From: Rhodococcus sp. AW25M09
GTDB lineage: Bacteria; Actinomycetota; Actinomycetes; Mycobacteriales; Mycobacteriaceae
Length of the DNA stretch: 64,000 nucleotides
Assembly (NCBI RefSeq): GCF_000333955.1
Contig: NZ_CAPS01000040.1
Span: 52,010 to 116,009 of the forward strand
Direction: 5' to 3'
Below, piece by piece: positions 49,943 to 59,117 of the stretch; the first letter of the stretch is position 1, and every line of letters starts with the position of its first letter. The notes below the pieces were generated by a model, which worked only from the letters and a program-made list of their open reading frames with translations, had not been told where the DNA came from and did no database searches. Made by a program: the position numbers and the translations under genes.

Positions 49943-50701
49943 ATGAATAAGGTCCTACGTGCGACGCTCGTCAGTGCGGTCGTCATCACCACTGTCATCG
50001 GAATTGCATCGTTCGTGCTGAGTTTCGCGGCACTGTGGGATCTCGCCACGATGGCAGGCGTGCCACGCTCGCTGTCGTGGCTGTGGCCGGTGATCGTCGA
50101 CGGCACCATTCTCCAAGCCACCATCTCCGTCATCGCACTCGCTCAATTCGAGGATCAACGCAGTGGCCGACGCTTCTTCTGGGGAGTTTTGATTACCGCG
50201 GCCTTGGTCAGTATCGGCGCAAATGCGATGCACGCCTTCATCTCCGAAGCCGGCACACTGCATCCGGCCTTGTCGGCGGCCATTGCCACCGTCGCCCCGG
50301 TCAGTCTGTTGGCCGCGACGCACGGGCTGGGCATCCTCGTCCGCATACCTGCTGAACTGCCGAAGGCTATCGATGTTCCTGACACCCAGGTACCTGCCTC
50401 CGAGGAACGTGCGACCGACGAACGTGCGGCCGACGAACGTGCGGCCGACGAGCGTGTTGCCGTCGCCCCGAGAGTCGCCCCCGCGGCACCTGCGCCGCGA
50501 GTCCCCACACCGGAGATTTCGGTGCCCGCACAGCCGGTCCGGTCGGCCCCGCTACCGGATCGGGAACCCATCGAGCCAGTCCGCATCGAGCAACCCGTGC
50601 CTCCGGCTTCGGCGCGCACCGTCGAGCCTCTGGACGAGGTCGATCGCTGGATTCTCGACGAAGAACGGGTGGATGATCTCTATCCCGTCGACGCCCCGTG
50701 A
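49943..50701 (+). CDS. DUF2637 membrane protein
   Basis: Four transmembrane segments lie in the first ~140 residues (about 7-30, 44-68, 76-98, 108-130), with SWLWPVIVDGTILQATISVIAL typical of DUF2637, a family that includes Streptomyces plasmid-spread-like proteins. The cytoplasmic tail has an ERAADERAADER repeat (about 151-170) and a Pro-rich part. It is 252 aa. No plasmid or integrative-element gene is nearby, so the spread function is not assigned. Confidence 0.78.
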   Translation: MNKVLRATLVSAVVITTVIGIASFVLSFAALWDLATMAGVPRSLSWLWPVIVDGTILQATISVIALAQFEDQRSGRRFFWGVLITAALVSIGANAMHAFISEAGTLHPALSAAIATVAPVSLLAATHGLGILVRIPAELPKAIDVPDTQVPASEERATDERAADERAADERVAVAPRVAPAAPAPRVPTPEISVPAQPVRSAPLPDREPIEPVRIEQPVPPASARTVEPLDEVDRWILDEERVDDLYPVDAP

Positions 50702-50723
50702 CATCCGGTGGCACCATCGAAGG

Positions 50724-51236
50724 ATGAGTGCACACTTGCCGAGATCAGTCGTACCGGAAAAGCCGAAGCCGGGCCAGGAGTCGGTCTGGGATTACCCTCG
50801 TCCGCCGCGGTTGGAGTCCTCGAACCGTTCCCTCGTCGTCCGGCTCGGCGGCGAGGTGGTCGCCCGCACCACCGCCGCGTACCGAGTTCTCGAAACGAGC
50901 CACCCGCCGACCTGGTACATCTCTCCCGCTGACGTCGTCCCCGGCGCATTGACCCCCTCGGCGGCGCGCTCGACGCACTGCGAGTGGAAAGGTGCCGCCA
51001 CGTACTGGGACGTGCACGGCGGAGACGCCGTCGCCGAGGCAGCCGGATGGAGCTACGAGAACCCCACAACCCAGTTCACCGATATCGCCGGCTACCTGGC
51101 GTTCTCGCCCAGTCGCTTGGACTGCGAGATCGACGGGGAAGCAGTCCGCCCGCAGGAAGGCGGGTTCTACGAGGGCTGGATCACCGACGACGTCGTCGGC
51201 CCGTTCAAAGGAATCCCGGGCTCCTACGGCTGGTGA
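50724..51236 (+). CDS. DUF427 domain protein
   Basis: Compact cytoplasmic beta-fold of unknown function. Family marks are VVRLGGEVVARTTAAYRVLE, PPTWYISPADV, STHCEWKGAATYWDV and the region FSPSRLDCEIDGEAVRPQEGGFYEGW. It is 170 aa. ATG 50724 lies 7 bases after CACCAT, suggesting a leaderless start. It is tail-to-tail with the propeller lipoprotein gene. Confidence 0.85.
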   Translation: MSAHLPRSVVPEKPKPGQESVWDYPRPPRLESSNRSLVVRLGGEVVARTTAAYRVLETSHPPTWYISPADVVPGALTPSAARSTHCEWKGAATYWDVHGGDAVAEAAGWSYENPTTQFTDIAGYLAFSPSRLDCEIDGEAVRPQEGGFYEGWITDDVVGPFKGIPGSYGW

Positions 51237-51239
51237 CGT

Positions 51240-52283
51240 TCAGCTGCCGGGCAAGTCGTCCCGAGCGATGATCTGAATCGAACTCGCGGCACCGGGGTCG
51301 CTGCCGGTCACCAACACGTCCCCGGTCCGCGGATCGACCGCGACGGAATTGGCCTGCGTGACCGTCGGAACGTCGCCCAGGGTGCGGGGCGCAGCGGGAT
51401 CCGACACGTCGACCACCCGCAGCAAGTTCGACGCGGTCAGTGTCACGAACAACAGCGCGCGCTCGGGATCCACCGCAAGACCGTAGGGGTTGCCCGGCGC
51501 GTCGATCGACGAGATCTGCCGAATGCTGCCGGCAGCGTCGACCGATGAGAGAAGCACCGCCCCGCCGTCGGTGTCGGCGAACCCGGCCGTCGTCTCGTCG
51601 ACCGTCACCGCGTGCGTGAGCTTGACGCCGATCGGGGCCTGGGCCACCTCCTGACGCGTCGAACCGTCGTAGACCCACACGCCGTTGCCCTGCACGTCCG
51701 CGACGGCGGCGTACCGCCCCAGAGCGGCAACTCCACCGGGTTGGACCGGCCCCGGCGGTAGTTCGGAGACCACGGAGCCGTCGCGCAGAAATATCACTCC
51801 GCCGCCCATTTCGTTGGTGGCCACGATCGTGCCGTCGGAGGTAGAGACCGCATCGTGTGGCTGGCGGCCGACGCCGGTGGCGGTCGAGAGGATTGCGCCG
51901 TCGTCGAGTGAAACCTCGACGAGCTCGTCACTGCCCTCCAGCGGTGCCAGCACCGGGCCGTCGGGTCCCGCGAGCGAGAGGTGCCGCGGCGCGCCGGTTG
52001 TCGGGACCATCTGTCGCACTGCGCCGGTTGCGGCGTCGAACAGCACTACACCGTCGGGCTCACGGACCGCTGCGGCAGCGATGCCGGACGTACCGACCAC
52101 GACGCCTTCCGGCGCACCGGGGAACGGGACGACGGTGCCGATCGGGTCGGCCGAATCCGGGGCCTGCGCGGGTTCTGCGGCGGGAGTCGTTGCCGGAGTG
52201 GATGGTTCGGGGGCCGACTCGGCAGCAGAGCATCCGGCCAGCACCACGCAGAATGTCGCCGCGGCAACCAGGCGGGCCCTCAT
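51240..52283 (-). CDS. Beta-propeller lipoprotein
   Basis: Signal peptide with lipobox LAGC (Cys at residue 18), a Pro/Ala/Glu-rich spacer to about residue 48, then repeated ~40-residue beta blades (for example GTIVATNEMGGGVIFLRDG and NPYGLAVDPERALLFVTLT) of YncE/NHL type. It is 347 aa. Its ATG overlaps the bluB stop by four bases, so it is translationally coupled to DMB synthesis. Binding partner unknown. Confidence 0.82.
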   Translation of the reverse strand: MRARLVAAATFCVVLAGCSAAESAPEPSTPATTPAAEPAQAPDSADPIGTVVPFPGAPEGVVVGTSGIAAAAVREPDGVVLFDAATGAVRQMVPTTGAPRHLSLAGPDGPVLAPLEGSDELVEVSLDDGAILSTATGVGRQPHDAVSTSDGTIVATNEMGGGVIFLRDGSVVSELPPGPVQPGGVAALGRYAAVADVQGNGVWVYDGSTRQEVAQAPIGVKLTHAVTVDETTAGFADTDGGAVLLSSVDAAGSIRQISSIDAPGNPYGLAVDPERALLFVTLTASNLLRVVDVSDPAAPRTLGDVPTVTQANSVAVDPRTGDVLVTGSDPGAASSIQIIARDDLPGS

Positions 52284-52915
52284 CGGCGGTACTGCTCGAA
52301 GTGAACGGCGTCATCGAGGGGGCGACGAGTGCGCCAGCCGAACCGTTCCAGATCGGGTACTTCCTGGAACGACTCGACCGGGCCCACACACAGCCACGCG
52401 ATCGGACGGACGGGTGCAGGGATGTCGATCATCTCGGTGAGGAACTCCTCGTCGTAGAAAGAAACCCAGCCGACGCCGACGTTCTCGGCTATCGCTGCCA
52501 GCCAGAGGTTTTCGATGGCCAATACGGCGGAGAACAGCCCGGTGTCGTCGACGGTGTCACGGCCCAGAACGTGCTGTCCGCCGCGGTCCGGATCGTAGGT
52601 GACCACCACTCCGGTGCCGCTGGTCTCGATTCCCTCGACGCGAATGGGGTCGAACGTCTTTCGCCGTTCCGGGTCGAGCTTGTCCGCGAAATCCTGACGG
52701 CAGGCCGCGACATGTGCTGCGAAAGCCTTCAGCGTGTCGGGCTTGCGGACCACGACGAAATCCCAGGGCTGGGTGTTGCCCACGCTCGGTGCCTGATGCG
52801 CCGCGCCGAGGATGCGGCGCAACGTCTCGTCGTCGACGACGGTTCCGTCGAACTCCGCGCGGACGTCGCGACGAGATCGAATCGCGGCGTACACCGACAG
52901 TGCTGCCTCGGTCAT
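52280..52915 (-). CDS. bluB: 5,6-dimethylbenzimidazole synthase
   Basis: Flavin-destroying enzyme that makes the lower ligand of vitamin B12 from reduced FMN. It has SRRDVRAEF, APSVGNTQPWDFVVV, SAVLAIENLWLAAIAENVGVGWVSFYDEE and VRPIAWLCVGPV, all BluB marks within the nitroreductase fold. It is 211 aa. Its ATG overlaps the stop of the GGDEF/EAL gene, and no cobalamin gene is nearby. The frame is open further upstream but is shadow of the neighbour. Confidence 0.92.
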   Translation of the reverse strand: MTEAALSVYAAIRSRRDVRAEFDGTVVDDETLRRILGAAHQAPSVGNTQPWDFVVVRKPDTLKAFAAHVAACRQDFADKLDPERRKTFDPIRVEGIETSGTGVVVTYDPDRGGQHVLGRDTVDDTGLFSAVLAIENLWLAAIAENVGVGWVSFYDEEFLTEMIDIPAPVRPIAWLCVGPVESFQEVPDLERFGWRTRRPLDDAVHFEQYRR

Positions 52916-55206
52916 GATATCCGTTCTTCTGTCGCAGTTTTCAGACAATTGTTCACGTCGGCGATGAGGGCGGGCAGCCGGTCGGGCGAGGTGGGTCTGC
53001 CCAGGTGGTAACCCTGGGCCAGCCCGCAACGCAGTTCGCGCAACGCTGTCATCGTCACCTCGTCCTCCACACCCTCTGCCGTCACCGACAACCCCAGCGT
53101 ACGGGCGAGTTCGACGGTCGATCGCACGATGGCGGCGTGCGCCGGGTTGTGGGTCATGCCGGCGACGAAGATTCGGTCGATCTTGAGTTCCTGCACCGGC
53201 AACCGCTCGATGTAGGCGAGCGAGCTGTAGCCGGTCCCGTAGTCGTCGATGGCGACCTGCACCCCCATGGCGTGCAGTACCGAGAGCACCTCGGTGGCCC
53301 CCGCCGGATTTGTCATGGCCGAGGTTTCGGTCACTTCCAACGTCAATTGATCTGCAGGGCAGTCGAATTCTGCCAGGACAGCGCGAACCTGGTCGATCAG
53401 GGCGTCGTCGAACAGGTTGCGGGTCGAGATGTTGACGGCGACGCGCAGGTGCAGGCCGCTCAGTGCCCACTGTCTGCGTTGGGCGAGCGCGCGGGTGAGC
53501 ACGTACTTCGTCACCGGCCTGATGAGTCCGGTGCGTTCGGCGGTGGGCAGAAACGCGCTCGGGGGCAGGACTGCGCCGTTCGGGTGGTGCCACCGCAACA
53601 AAGCCTCCACGCCGACGACCGTCATCGACGAGAGATCGACCTGAGGCTGATACAGCAGGTGCAGCTGGTCCGATTCGAGCGCTGTGGTGAGCTCGCCGAG
53701 CATGATCAGCTGCTCGCTACTGTCTCGGTCCATCGTCCGGTCGTAGAACGCAATCCGCGTTTGGGCCGCCTTTGCGGCCTGTACGGCAAGGTCGGCGCGC
53801 TGCACCAGGCGATCCGGCGTGGTCTCTTCTTCTCCTTCGCCTTCAGGTGAATTCGACGCCACGCCCACGCTCACCTCGATCAGCAGCGTCACGCTCCCCA
53901 CCTCCAACGGCGTCGCGAACCGGCGTTGGATCTCGTGAGCCATCGTCACGGGGTCCATCGACTCCGTCGTCCCACACAAGGCGAATTCGTCACCGGCCAA
54001 GCGCGCCAGCAGAATCGAATCGTCGGCGACGCCTCGCAGTCTGTCGGCGACCACGATGAGAACCTGGTCGCCCAGGCCGCGTCCGAACGTATCGTTGACT
54101 TCTTTGAAACGGTCGATATCGACCGTCAGCAAGGTGGTGTCACCCGCGTTCTGCCAAATCCTGTGTTCGAGGGCTCGCAGGTTGGCGAGACCGGTGAGGT
54201 GATCGGTGTCGGCGGCGGCGCGAAGCCGCACAGTTTGGGAGTGCAGCAACCGCAGCAGGTCGGTGATGCGGAGGATCACCAGGATCACCAATGCCACCGC
54301 GCAGAGCATTACCGCCCAGCCCCATTGCGAGATCGGCTCGGCACGAATCACCTCGATGTACATCACGATCGGAGCAGTGAGGGTGGCCGCGGTGAGTACG
54401 ACGACCGTAGGCGTGGTGAAGGACGCCATCAGGTGTGCGTCTGATTCGAGGGTAGGGCTCGTGATTCGCCGCATGGATGGATGCAGGGCCGCGACGCCGA
54501 TGAGGACGTAGGACATGGTCCACCCGACGTCGAGCAGTGAACGATCCGAGGTCGATTCCGAGATGATCGAGAAGTTGTTGGCGATGTCGGTGACGACCAG
54601 CAGCAGAACTGCCGCAGTGAGCAACCGGTAGGACAGAGCGCGCCACTGCCGCGACCCGACGAAGTGGGCCAGCAGCCCCAGCAGGAAGATGTCCATGGCG
54701 GGGTATGCGATGTCGACCAGGGCGGCGGTTCCGGAGATGCCGCCGTCGCCGAGCGACGGTTGGACAGCGAACACCCAGGTCAGCAAACCGAATGCCACCA
54801 TGACGATGGCGCTGTTGGCGACGTGTCCGCGTTCGCTCGATCGCCATTTGTGCCGGACCAGCAGAAACAGGCCCCAGCCGTAGACCGGATAGGCGACCAG
54901 ATAGACCGCGTCGGCCGGCGAGGGATAGGGAACGCTGCTCCGTGTGCTGCTGATCCACTCGTACACGATGTCGCCGAGAACCCAGAGCGCCGTGCCCACC
55001 GCGATGGTCAGCCACGCAGTGCGATTGCGCGGCCGGTGCATTCTGGTGCCGATCACGGTGGCCGCGACGGCGGACACGCCGACGAGAACGAAGATGGACC
55101 GAGCCCAGACGATGCTCGGAACGACGAAGTAGGCCGCGCAGCCGAGTACGCCGAGCGCTGCGTACCACCGCCACCAGGCTGTCACGATTCTTCTCCAGCC
55201 GTTCAC
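52912..55206 (-). CDS. Membrane GGDEF/EAL protein (c-di-GMP turnover), second paralogue
   Basis: The N-terminal ~315 residues hold about nine transmembrane segments, the GGDEF domain at about 330-490 carries AGDEF at 404-408 (first Gly replaced), and the EAL domain at about 510-755 has EALLRW (534-539), ETSAMTNP, DDYGTGYSS, KIDRIFV and AEGVED. It is 764 aa with GTG 55206. It shares architecture and motifs with the protein at 21291-23603 but differs in which GGDEF residue is lost. It is the first gene of a coupled trio with bluB and the lipoprotein. Confidence 0.92.
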   Translation of the reverse strand: MNGWRRIVTAWWRWYAALGVLGCAAYFVVPSIVWARSIFVLVGVSAVAATVIGTRMHRPRNRTAWLTIAVGTALWVLGDIVYEWISSTRSSVPYPSPADAVYLVAYPVYGWGLFLLVRHKWRSSERGHVANSAIVMVAFGLLTWVFAVQPSLGDGGISGTAALVDIAYPAMDIFLLGLLAHFVGSRQWRALSYRLLTAAVLLLVVTDIANNFSIISESTSDRSLLDVGWTMSYVLIGVAALHPSMRRITSPTLESDAHLMASFTTPTVVVLTAATLTAPIVMYIEVIRAEPISQWGWAVMLCAVALVILVILRITDLLRLLHSQTVRLRAAADTDHLTGLANLRALEHRIWQNAGDTTLLTVDIDRFKEVNDTFGRGLGDQVLIVVADRLRGVADDSILLARLAGDEFALCGTTESMDPVTMAHEIQRRFATPLEVGSVTLLIEVSVGVASNSPEGEGEEETTPDRLVQRADLAVQAAKAAQTRIAFYDRTMDRDSSEQLIMLGELTTALESDQLHLLYQPQVDLSSMTVVGVEALLRWHHPNGAVLPPSAFLPTAERTGLIRPVTKYVLTRALAQRRQWALSGLHLRVAVNISTRNLFDDALIDQVRAVLAEFDCPADQLTLEVTETSAMTNPAGATEVLSVLHAMGVQVAIDDYGTGYSSLAYIERLPVQELKIDRIFVAGMTHNPAHAAIVRSTVELARTLGLSVTAEGVEDEVTMTALRELRCGLAQGYHLGRPTSPDRLPALIADVNNCLKTATEERIS

Positions 55207-55321
55207 GCCGATCCGACGACTTCAACAATGACACATTCGGTGATCTGGGTCACTTCGGTTGTCCCTCTCGGTCGGATTGTGCCATCCGAGTATGTCGGTA
55301 GTCCGTGCGAGCATTGTTTTC

Positions 55322-56542
55322 GTGGAGTCGAACGTTCCGAATCTGGCGAGCATCATGCACGCCGACCTGGATTCGTTCTATGCCTCGGTGGAGCAGCGCG
55401 ACGATCCCCGGCTGCGCGGTAGGCCGGTCATCGTGGGCGGGGGAGTGGTGCTTGCTGCGAGCTACGAGGCCAAGGCGTTCGGGGTGCGCACGGCGATGAG
55501 TGGTGGGCAGGCTCGGGCGGTGTGTCCGCAGGCCATCGTGGTGCCGCCGCGCATGGAGGCGTATTCGCAGGCGAGCAAGGACGTGTTCGACGTCTTCCAC
55601 GACACCACGCCGCTGGTGGAGGGGATTTCCATCGACGAGGCGTTCCTCGATGTCGGCGGGCTGCGGAAAATCGCGGGTAGTGCCCTCGAGATCGGCGAGC
55701 AGTTGCGGCAGGACGTCGCCGAGCAGGTGGGTCTGCCCATCACCGTCGGGATCGCCACCACCAAGTTCTTGGCCAAGGTGGCCAGCGCCTTCGCCAAGCC
55801 CGACGGCCTGCTGCTCGTGCCGCCCGGTGGCGAACTCGAGTTCCTGCACCCGCTGAACATCGAAAGGCTCTGGGGCGTAGGCAAAGTGACCGCCGACAAG
55901 CTGCACGTCCTCGATATCAGGACGGTGGGCGACATCGCGGCCTACGGCGAGAGGTCGTTGGCCTCGGTACTGGGCAAGGGTGCGGGAGCGCACCTGTATG
56001 CACTGTCGATGGGCCGAGATCCACGTCGGGTGCAGCCTGGGAAGTCGCGTAGTTCCATCGGCGCTCAGCGGGCGCTCGGCCGCGGTCGACACGACGCGGC
56101 AGAGGTGGAGGCGTCGTTGATCGGGCTGGTGGATCGCGTCACACACCGAATGCGCGGTGCGCAGCGAACCGGGCGGACTGTGATGCTGCGCGTACGTTTT
56201 GCCGATTTCTCCCGCGCCACCCGATCGCACACCCTCGATCGCGCCACCGCCGACACCCGGGACATCCTCGACGCGGCACTGGAGCTGCTGCGTGAGACCG
56301 CTCCGCTGATCGCGGAGAAGGGCATCACCCTGGTCGGAGTCACCGTGTCGAGTATCGACAAGGGAGGCGCGGAACAACTCGAGCTGCAGTTCGATGCGCC
56401 CTCGGTTCGGACGCCGCCGGAGGCATCGGCTCTCGATCGTGCCCTCGATGGGGTGCACAAGAAGTTCGGCTCCACGTCACTGACGCGCGGGGTGCTGCTC
56501 GGGCGAGATCCGGGAATGTCGGTACCGCTTTTGCCGGACTGA
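55322..56542 (+). CDS. dinB: DNA polymerase IV (Y family)
   Basis: Translesion polymerase. The palm shows HADLDSFYASVEQRDDP with the first catalytic Asp and SIDEAFLDVGG with the Asp-Glu pair; the fingers carry VVLAASYEAKAFGVRT, and a little-finger domain follows. It is 406 aa from GTG 55322, about 5 bases after CATTGT; ATG 55292 in frame would add 10 residues. Divergent from the GGDEF/EAL gene. No classical beta-clamp motif is obvious at the end. Confidence 0.9.
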   Translation: MESNVPNLASIMHADLDSFYASVEQRDDPRLRGRPVIVGGGVVLAASYEAKAFGVRTAMSGGQARAVCPQAIVVPPRMEAYSQASKDVFDVFHDTTPLVEGISIDEAFLDVGGLRKIAGSALEIGEQLRQDVAEQVGLPITVGIATTKFLAKVASAFAKPDGLLLVPPGGELEFLHPLNIERLWGVGKVTADKLHVLDIRTVGDIAAYGERSLASVLGKGAGAHLYALSMGRDPRRVQPGKSRSSIGAQRALGRGRHDAAEVEASLIGLVDRVTHRMRGAQRTGRTVMLRVRFADFSRATRSHTLDRATADTRDILDAALELLRETAPLIAEKGITLVGVTVSSIDKGGAEQLELQFDAPSVRTPPEASALDRALDGVHKKFGSTSLTRGVLLGRDPGMSVPLLPD

Positions 56543-57940
56543 TCACGTCCGGAGCGATGGCGTGACGCGGAAGCCGTCGGGCATCATGGTCAGTCGTTCC
56601 GTGACCTTCAGGCGATACGACGGGTCGGCCCGCAGATCGAAGCGCTGCAGAATGGTTCCGAGCACCAGCACTGCCTCGTGGATGGCGAATTGTCTTCCGA
56701 TGCAAGCGCGTTCGCCGGTCCCGAAGGGTTTGTACACGTGCGCCGGGCGGGCTTTGATGCGAGCGGGGAGGAAGTTGTCGGGATCGAATGCGTCCGGCCG
56801 ATCGCCCCACACCGGATCGCGGTGCAGCGCAGTCGCGAGAACGATGGCCCAGTCCCCGGCGGCCATGGGGTAACCGTCACCGATGACGGTGTCGGTTCGT
56901 GCGCCTCGGCCGAACGCGGGAACCGTCGGCCACAGACGCAGTGATTCGTCCAGGACCCGGCGGACGTACCGAAGTTTGGGGACCTGACCGAACTCCGGCT
57001 TGCCCGTGCCCCAGATCTCGTCCACCTCCGCGCGGGCGCGTTCGAAGACCTCGGGATGGGTAGCCAAGAAGTACAATGCGAAAGACAATGCGCCCGAGGT
57101 TGTTTCGTGCCCGGCGATCAGGAAGGTCAGAATCTGGTGGCCGATGTTGGCTTCGCCGAGTGCATTGGGGTTGTCGGCCTCGCGCGCCGCGTCCATCATG
57201 ATCTGCAGCAGATCGGTGAAGTCCTCGGTGGACTGTCGACGAGTGCGGACGACGTCGGTGAGTACCTCGGCCAGGTACTTCTTGTTCTGCTCGTATCGGC
57301 GGTCGGATCGGGCGAACAGCGGGGCGGCGAACGCCGGGATCGACACCATTGCCCGCCGCTGGTTGTACGTCAGTGCACCGACCATCGCGGACACGAACGG
57401 GTGTGGTTCGGCGCGGGTGAACGAGCCGAAGCTGTAGCTGAATCCGGTGCGTCCGATGGTCTCGAGCGTCAGCTTCGTCATGTCCGAGGACACGTCGGTC
57501 GTCGACGCGTCGCGTGAACGCTCGGTCCAATGCTCGATCAGGTCGTCCGCGACGTCCACCATGATGGCGTGGTACCCGCGCATGGCTCCGGCAGTGAACG
57601 CCGGACGCAGCAGATCGTGGGCGCGTTGCCAGTTGGGCTCGTGGTTGTAGGCGGTGAACAAGCCGTCGGCACCGATGTCGCGGAGGCGCTCGACACCCGG
57701 CGGCAGAAACTTCTCGAAACGAGTCTCGTCGCACAGATCGCCGACCGCGTCGGCACCCGAGGCGAAGACGAAACGCTTGCCGAGGATGTGGCGCTCGAAC
57801 ATCGGGCCCAGCCGGGCGGCCATGACGGTCGAATCCTGGATCGGAGAGCGCGGGTCGACGCCGATGACGTCGCCCAGTATCGGTAGCCGATACGGCGGAT
57901 GCGGTAGCACGCCGTCTCGCACTGCGAATTCCGCAGACAT
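56543..57940 (-). CDS. Cytochrome P450, CYP102-like heme domain without reductase
   Basis: Heme monooxygenase. The I-helix AGHETT is at 276-281 (within LTFLIAGHETTSGALSFALYFL, very close to P450 BM3), ExxR is E332-R335, and heme Cys is C413 (FGTGERACIG), followed by the BM3-like RQFAIHEAVLVLGTILQRFDL. It is 465 aa and stops after the heme domain, so a separate redox partner is needed. It is divergent from a TetR regulator with two operators, which suggests induction by a substrate-like, perhaps fatty or hydrophobic, ligand. Its stop abuts that of dinB. Confidence 0.92.
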   Translation of the reverse strand: MSAEFAVRDGVLPHPPYRLPILGDVIGVDPRSPIQDSTVMAARLGPMFERHILGKRFVFASGADAVGDLCDETRFEKFLPPGVERLRDIGADGLFTAYNHEPNWQRAHDLLRPAFTAGAMRGYHAIMVDVADDLIEHWTERSRDASTTDVSSDMTKLTLETIGRTGFSYSFGSFTRAEPHPFVSAMVGALTYNQRRAMVSIPAFAAPLFARSDRRYEQNKKYLAEVLTDVVRTRRQSTEDFTDLLQIMMDAAREADNPNALGEANIGHQILTFLIAGHETTSGALSFALYFLATHPEVFERARAEVDEIWGTGKPEFGQVPKLRYVRRVLDESLRLWPTVPAFGRGARTDTVIGDGYPMAAGDWAIVLATALHRDPVWGDRPDAFDPDNFLPARIKARPAHVYKPFGTGERACIGRQFAIHEAVLVLGTILQRFDLRADPSYRLKVTERLTMMPDGFRVTPSLRT

Positions 57941-57971
57941 GAACGCTCCCTCGTCCCCGAACCGGATCCTG

Positions 57972-58020
57972 TTGAACCGGTGTCAAATAGTGACGGTACT
58001 CACTGTTGAACCGGTGTCAA
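57972..58020. promoter_or_regulatory. Two identical TetR operators between P450 and regulator
   Basis: TTGAACCGGTGTCAA occurs at 57972-57986 and 58006-58020, each a near-palindrome preceded by the same CTG; repeats start 34 bp apart. They fill the 96-base divergent gap and overlap both promoters. TAACAT at 58022 is a plausible -10 for the regulator. Confidence 0.85.
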
Positions 58021-58036
58021 GTAACATTCGGGGCCC

Positions 58037-58612
58037 ATGACCACACCTCGAAAACGCATGACGCCGGACCAGCGGCGTGCGCAGTTGATCGAGATCGGGT
58101 CGAGTCTGTTCGCCGAACGTCCCTACGAGGACGTGTGGATCGAGGAAGTCGCAGACCTCGCCGGAGTCTCGCGCGGCTTGATGTACCACTACTTCCCGTC
58201 CAAACGAGAATTCTTCGTCGAGATCGTGCGCACCGAATCCGAGCGCAACCTCGCAGTCACCGCCCCCGACACCTCGCTACCGATCCTGGACCAGATCGCG
58301 GCCGGACTCGACGCCTACATCGCGTACACCGACGAGCACGCGCACGGTGTTCGGGCCGTCAATCGAGGCGCGCTGCTCGGAGACGGCCGCATCAACGACA
58401 TCCTGACGCGCGAGTTCGACATTCAGCAGCAGCGCATTCTGTCTGCGCTGCCCGCGCAATTCCACGACGACGAGATGGTCAGGGCTGCTCTACGAGGATG
58501 GGTGGCGTTCGTCCGCGCGGTCTGTCACGACTGGGTGGAACGCAGAACTCTGGGGCGAGAGCAGGTTCGCGAGCTGTGTCTGAAGGCGGTCGCGGGTCTT
58601 CTCGAGGTATGA
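58037..58612 (+). CDS. TetR family regulator of the adjacent P450
   Basis: N-terminal helix-turn-helix (VWIEEVADLAGVSRGLMYHYFPSKREFF, about 34-61) and a helical ligand-binding domain. It is 191 aa. It is divergent from the P450, with paired operators between, so local repression is likely. The ligand is not known. Confidence 0.9.
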   Translation: MTTPRKRMTPDQRRAQLIEIGSSLFAERPYEDVWIEEVADLAGVSRGLMYHYFPSKREFFVEIVRTESERNLAVTAPDTSLPILDQIAAGLDAYIAYTDEHAHGVRAVNRGALLGDGRINDILTREFDIQQQRILSALPAQFHDDEMVRAALRGWVAFVRAVCHDWVERRTLGREQVRELCLKAVAGLLEV

Positions 58613-58634
58613 GCTGCGGGTCTATCGTCGGGTC

Positions 58635-58910
58635 ATGTGCCGAAACATCACCACCCTGCGGGGGCTGGAACCGCACGCCACCGACGAGGAGATCGAAGCG
58701 GCCGCGCGTCAGTACGTCCGCAAGATCAGTGGCGTGCAGAAGACGTCCGACGCCACCCGCGACGCCTTCGAGCTGGCCGTAGCGGAGGTGACGGCCACGA
58801 CGCATCGACTCCTGGACGCCCTGCCGGACCGGCGTCGGCCACCTCCCACGGTGCCGCCGCTCAGGCGTCCGGAAGTGCAGGCGCGCATTGCAGCGAAAGC
58901 CGGCGCTTAG
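58635..58910 (+). CDS. DUF2277 protein
   Basis: 91-aa protein beginning MCRNITTLRGLEPHATDEEI, the family signature, with RQYVRKISGVQK in the middle. Function unknown. ATG 58635 lies 8 bases after TATCGT (possible leaderless start). The 207 bases after it have only weak inverted GGCTCC/GGAGCC-like repeats. Confidence 0.85.
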   Translation: MCRNITTLRGLEPHATDEEIEAAARQYVRKISGVQKTSDATRDAFELAVAEVTATTHRLLDALPDRRRPPPTVPPLRRPEVQARIAAKAGA

Positions 58911-59117
58911 GGCCGGCTCCTCGAGCTGAGGAGGTTCCGCGGCTCCTCGGGCAGATCGAATGCCCGCCCGGTTCGATCCGCCGCGGAGCGAGCCGGCTCC
59001 CAGAAGCCGCTGCTGCCGCACCATCACCGACTGCTTCGAACGCATGGTTTTATGCACAACCGCCAGCGTGATCGCAGCCTCGGTGGCAAACTGGATTGCC
59101 AGGCGGAGGGGGTGGAG

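Noticed and set aside
49943..50701. DUF2637 gene as a sign of an integrated plasmid
   Set aside because: No integrase, replication, transfer gene, tRNA or attachment repeats are nearby, and flanks are ordinary chromosomal genes.
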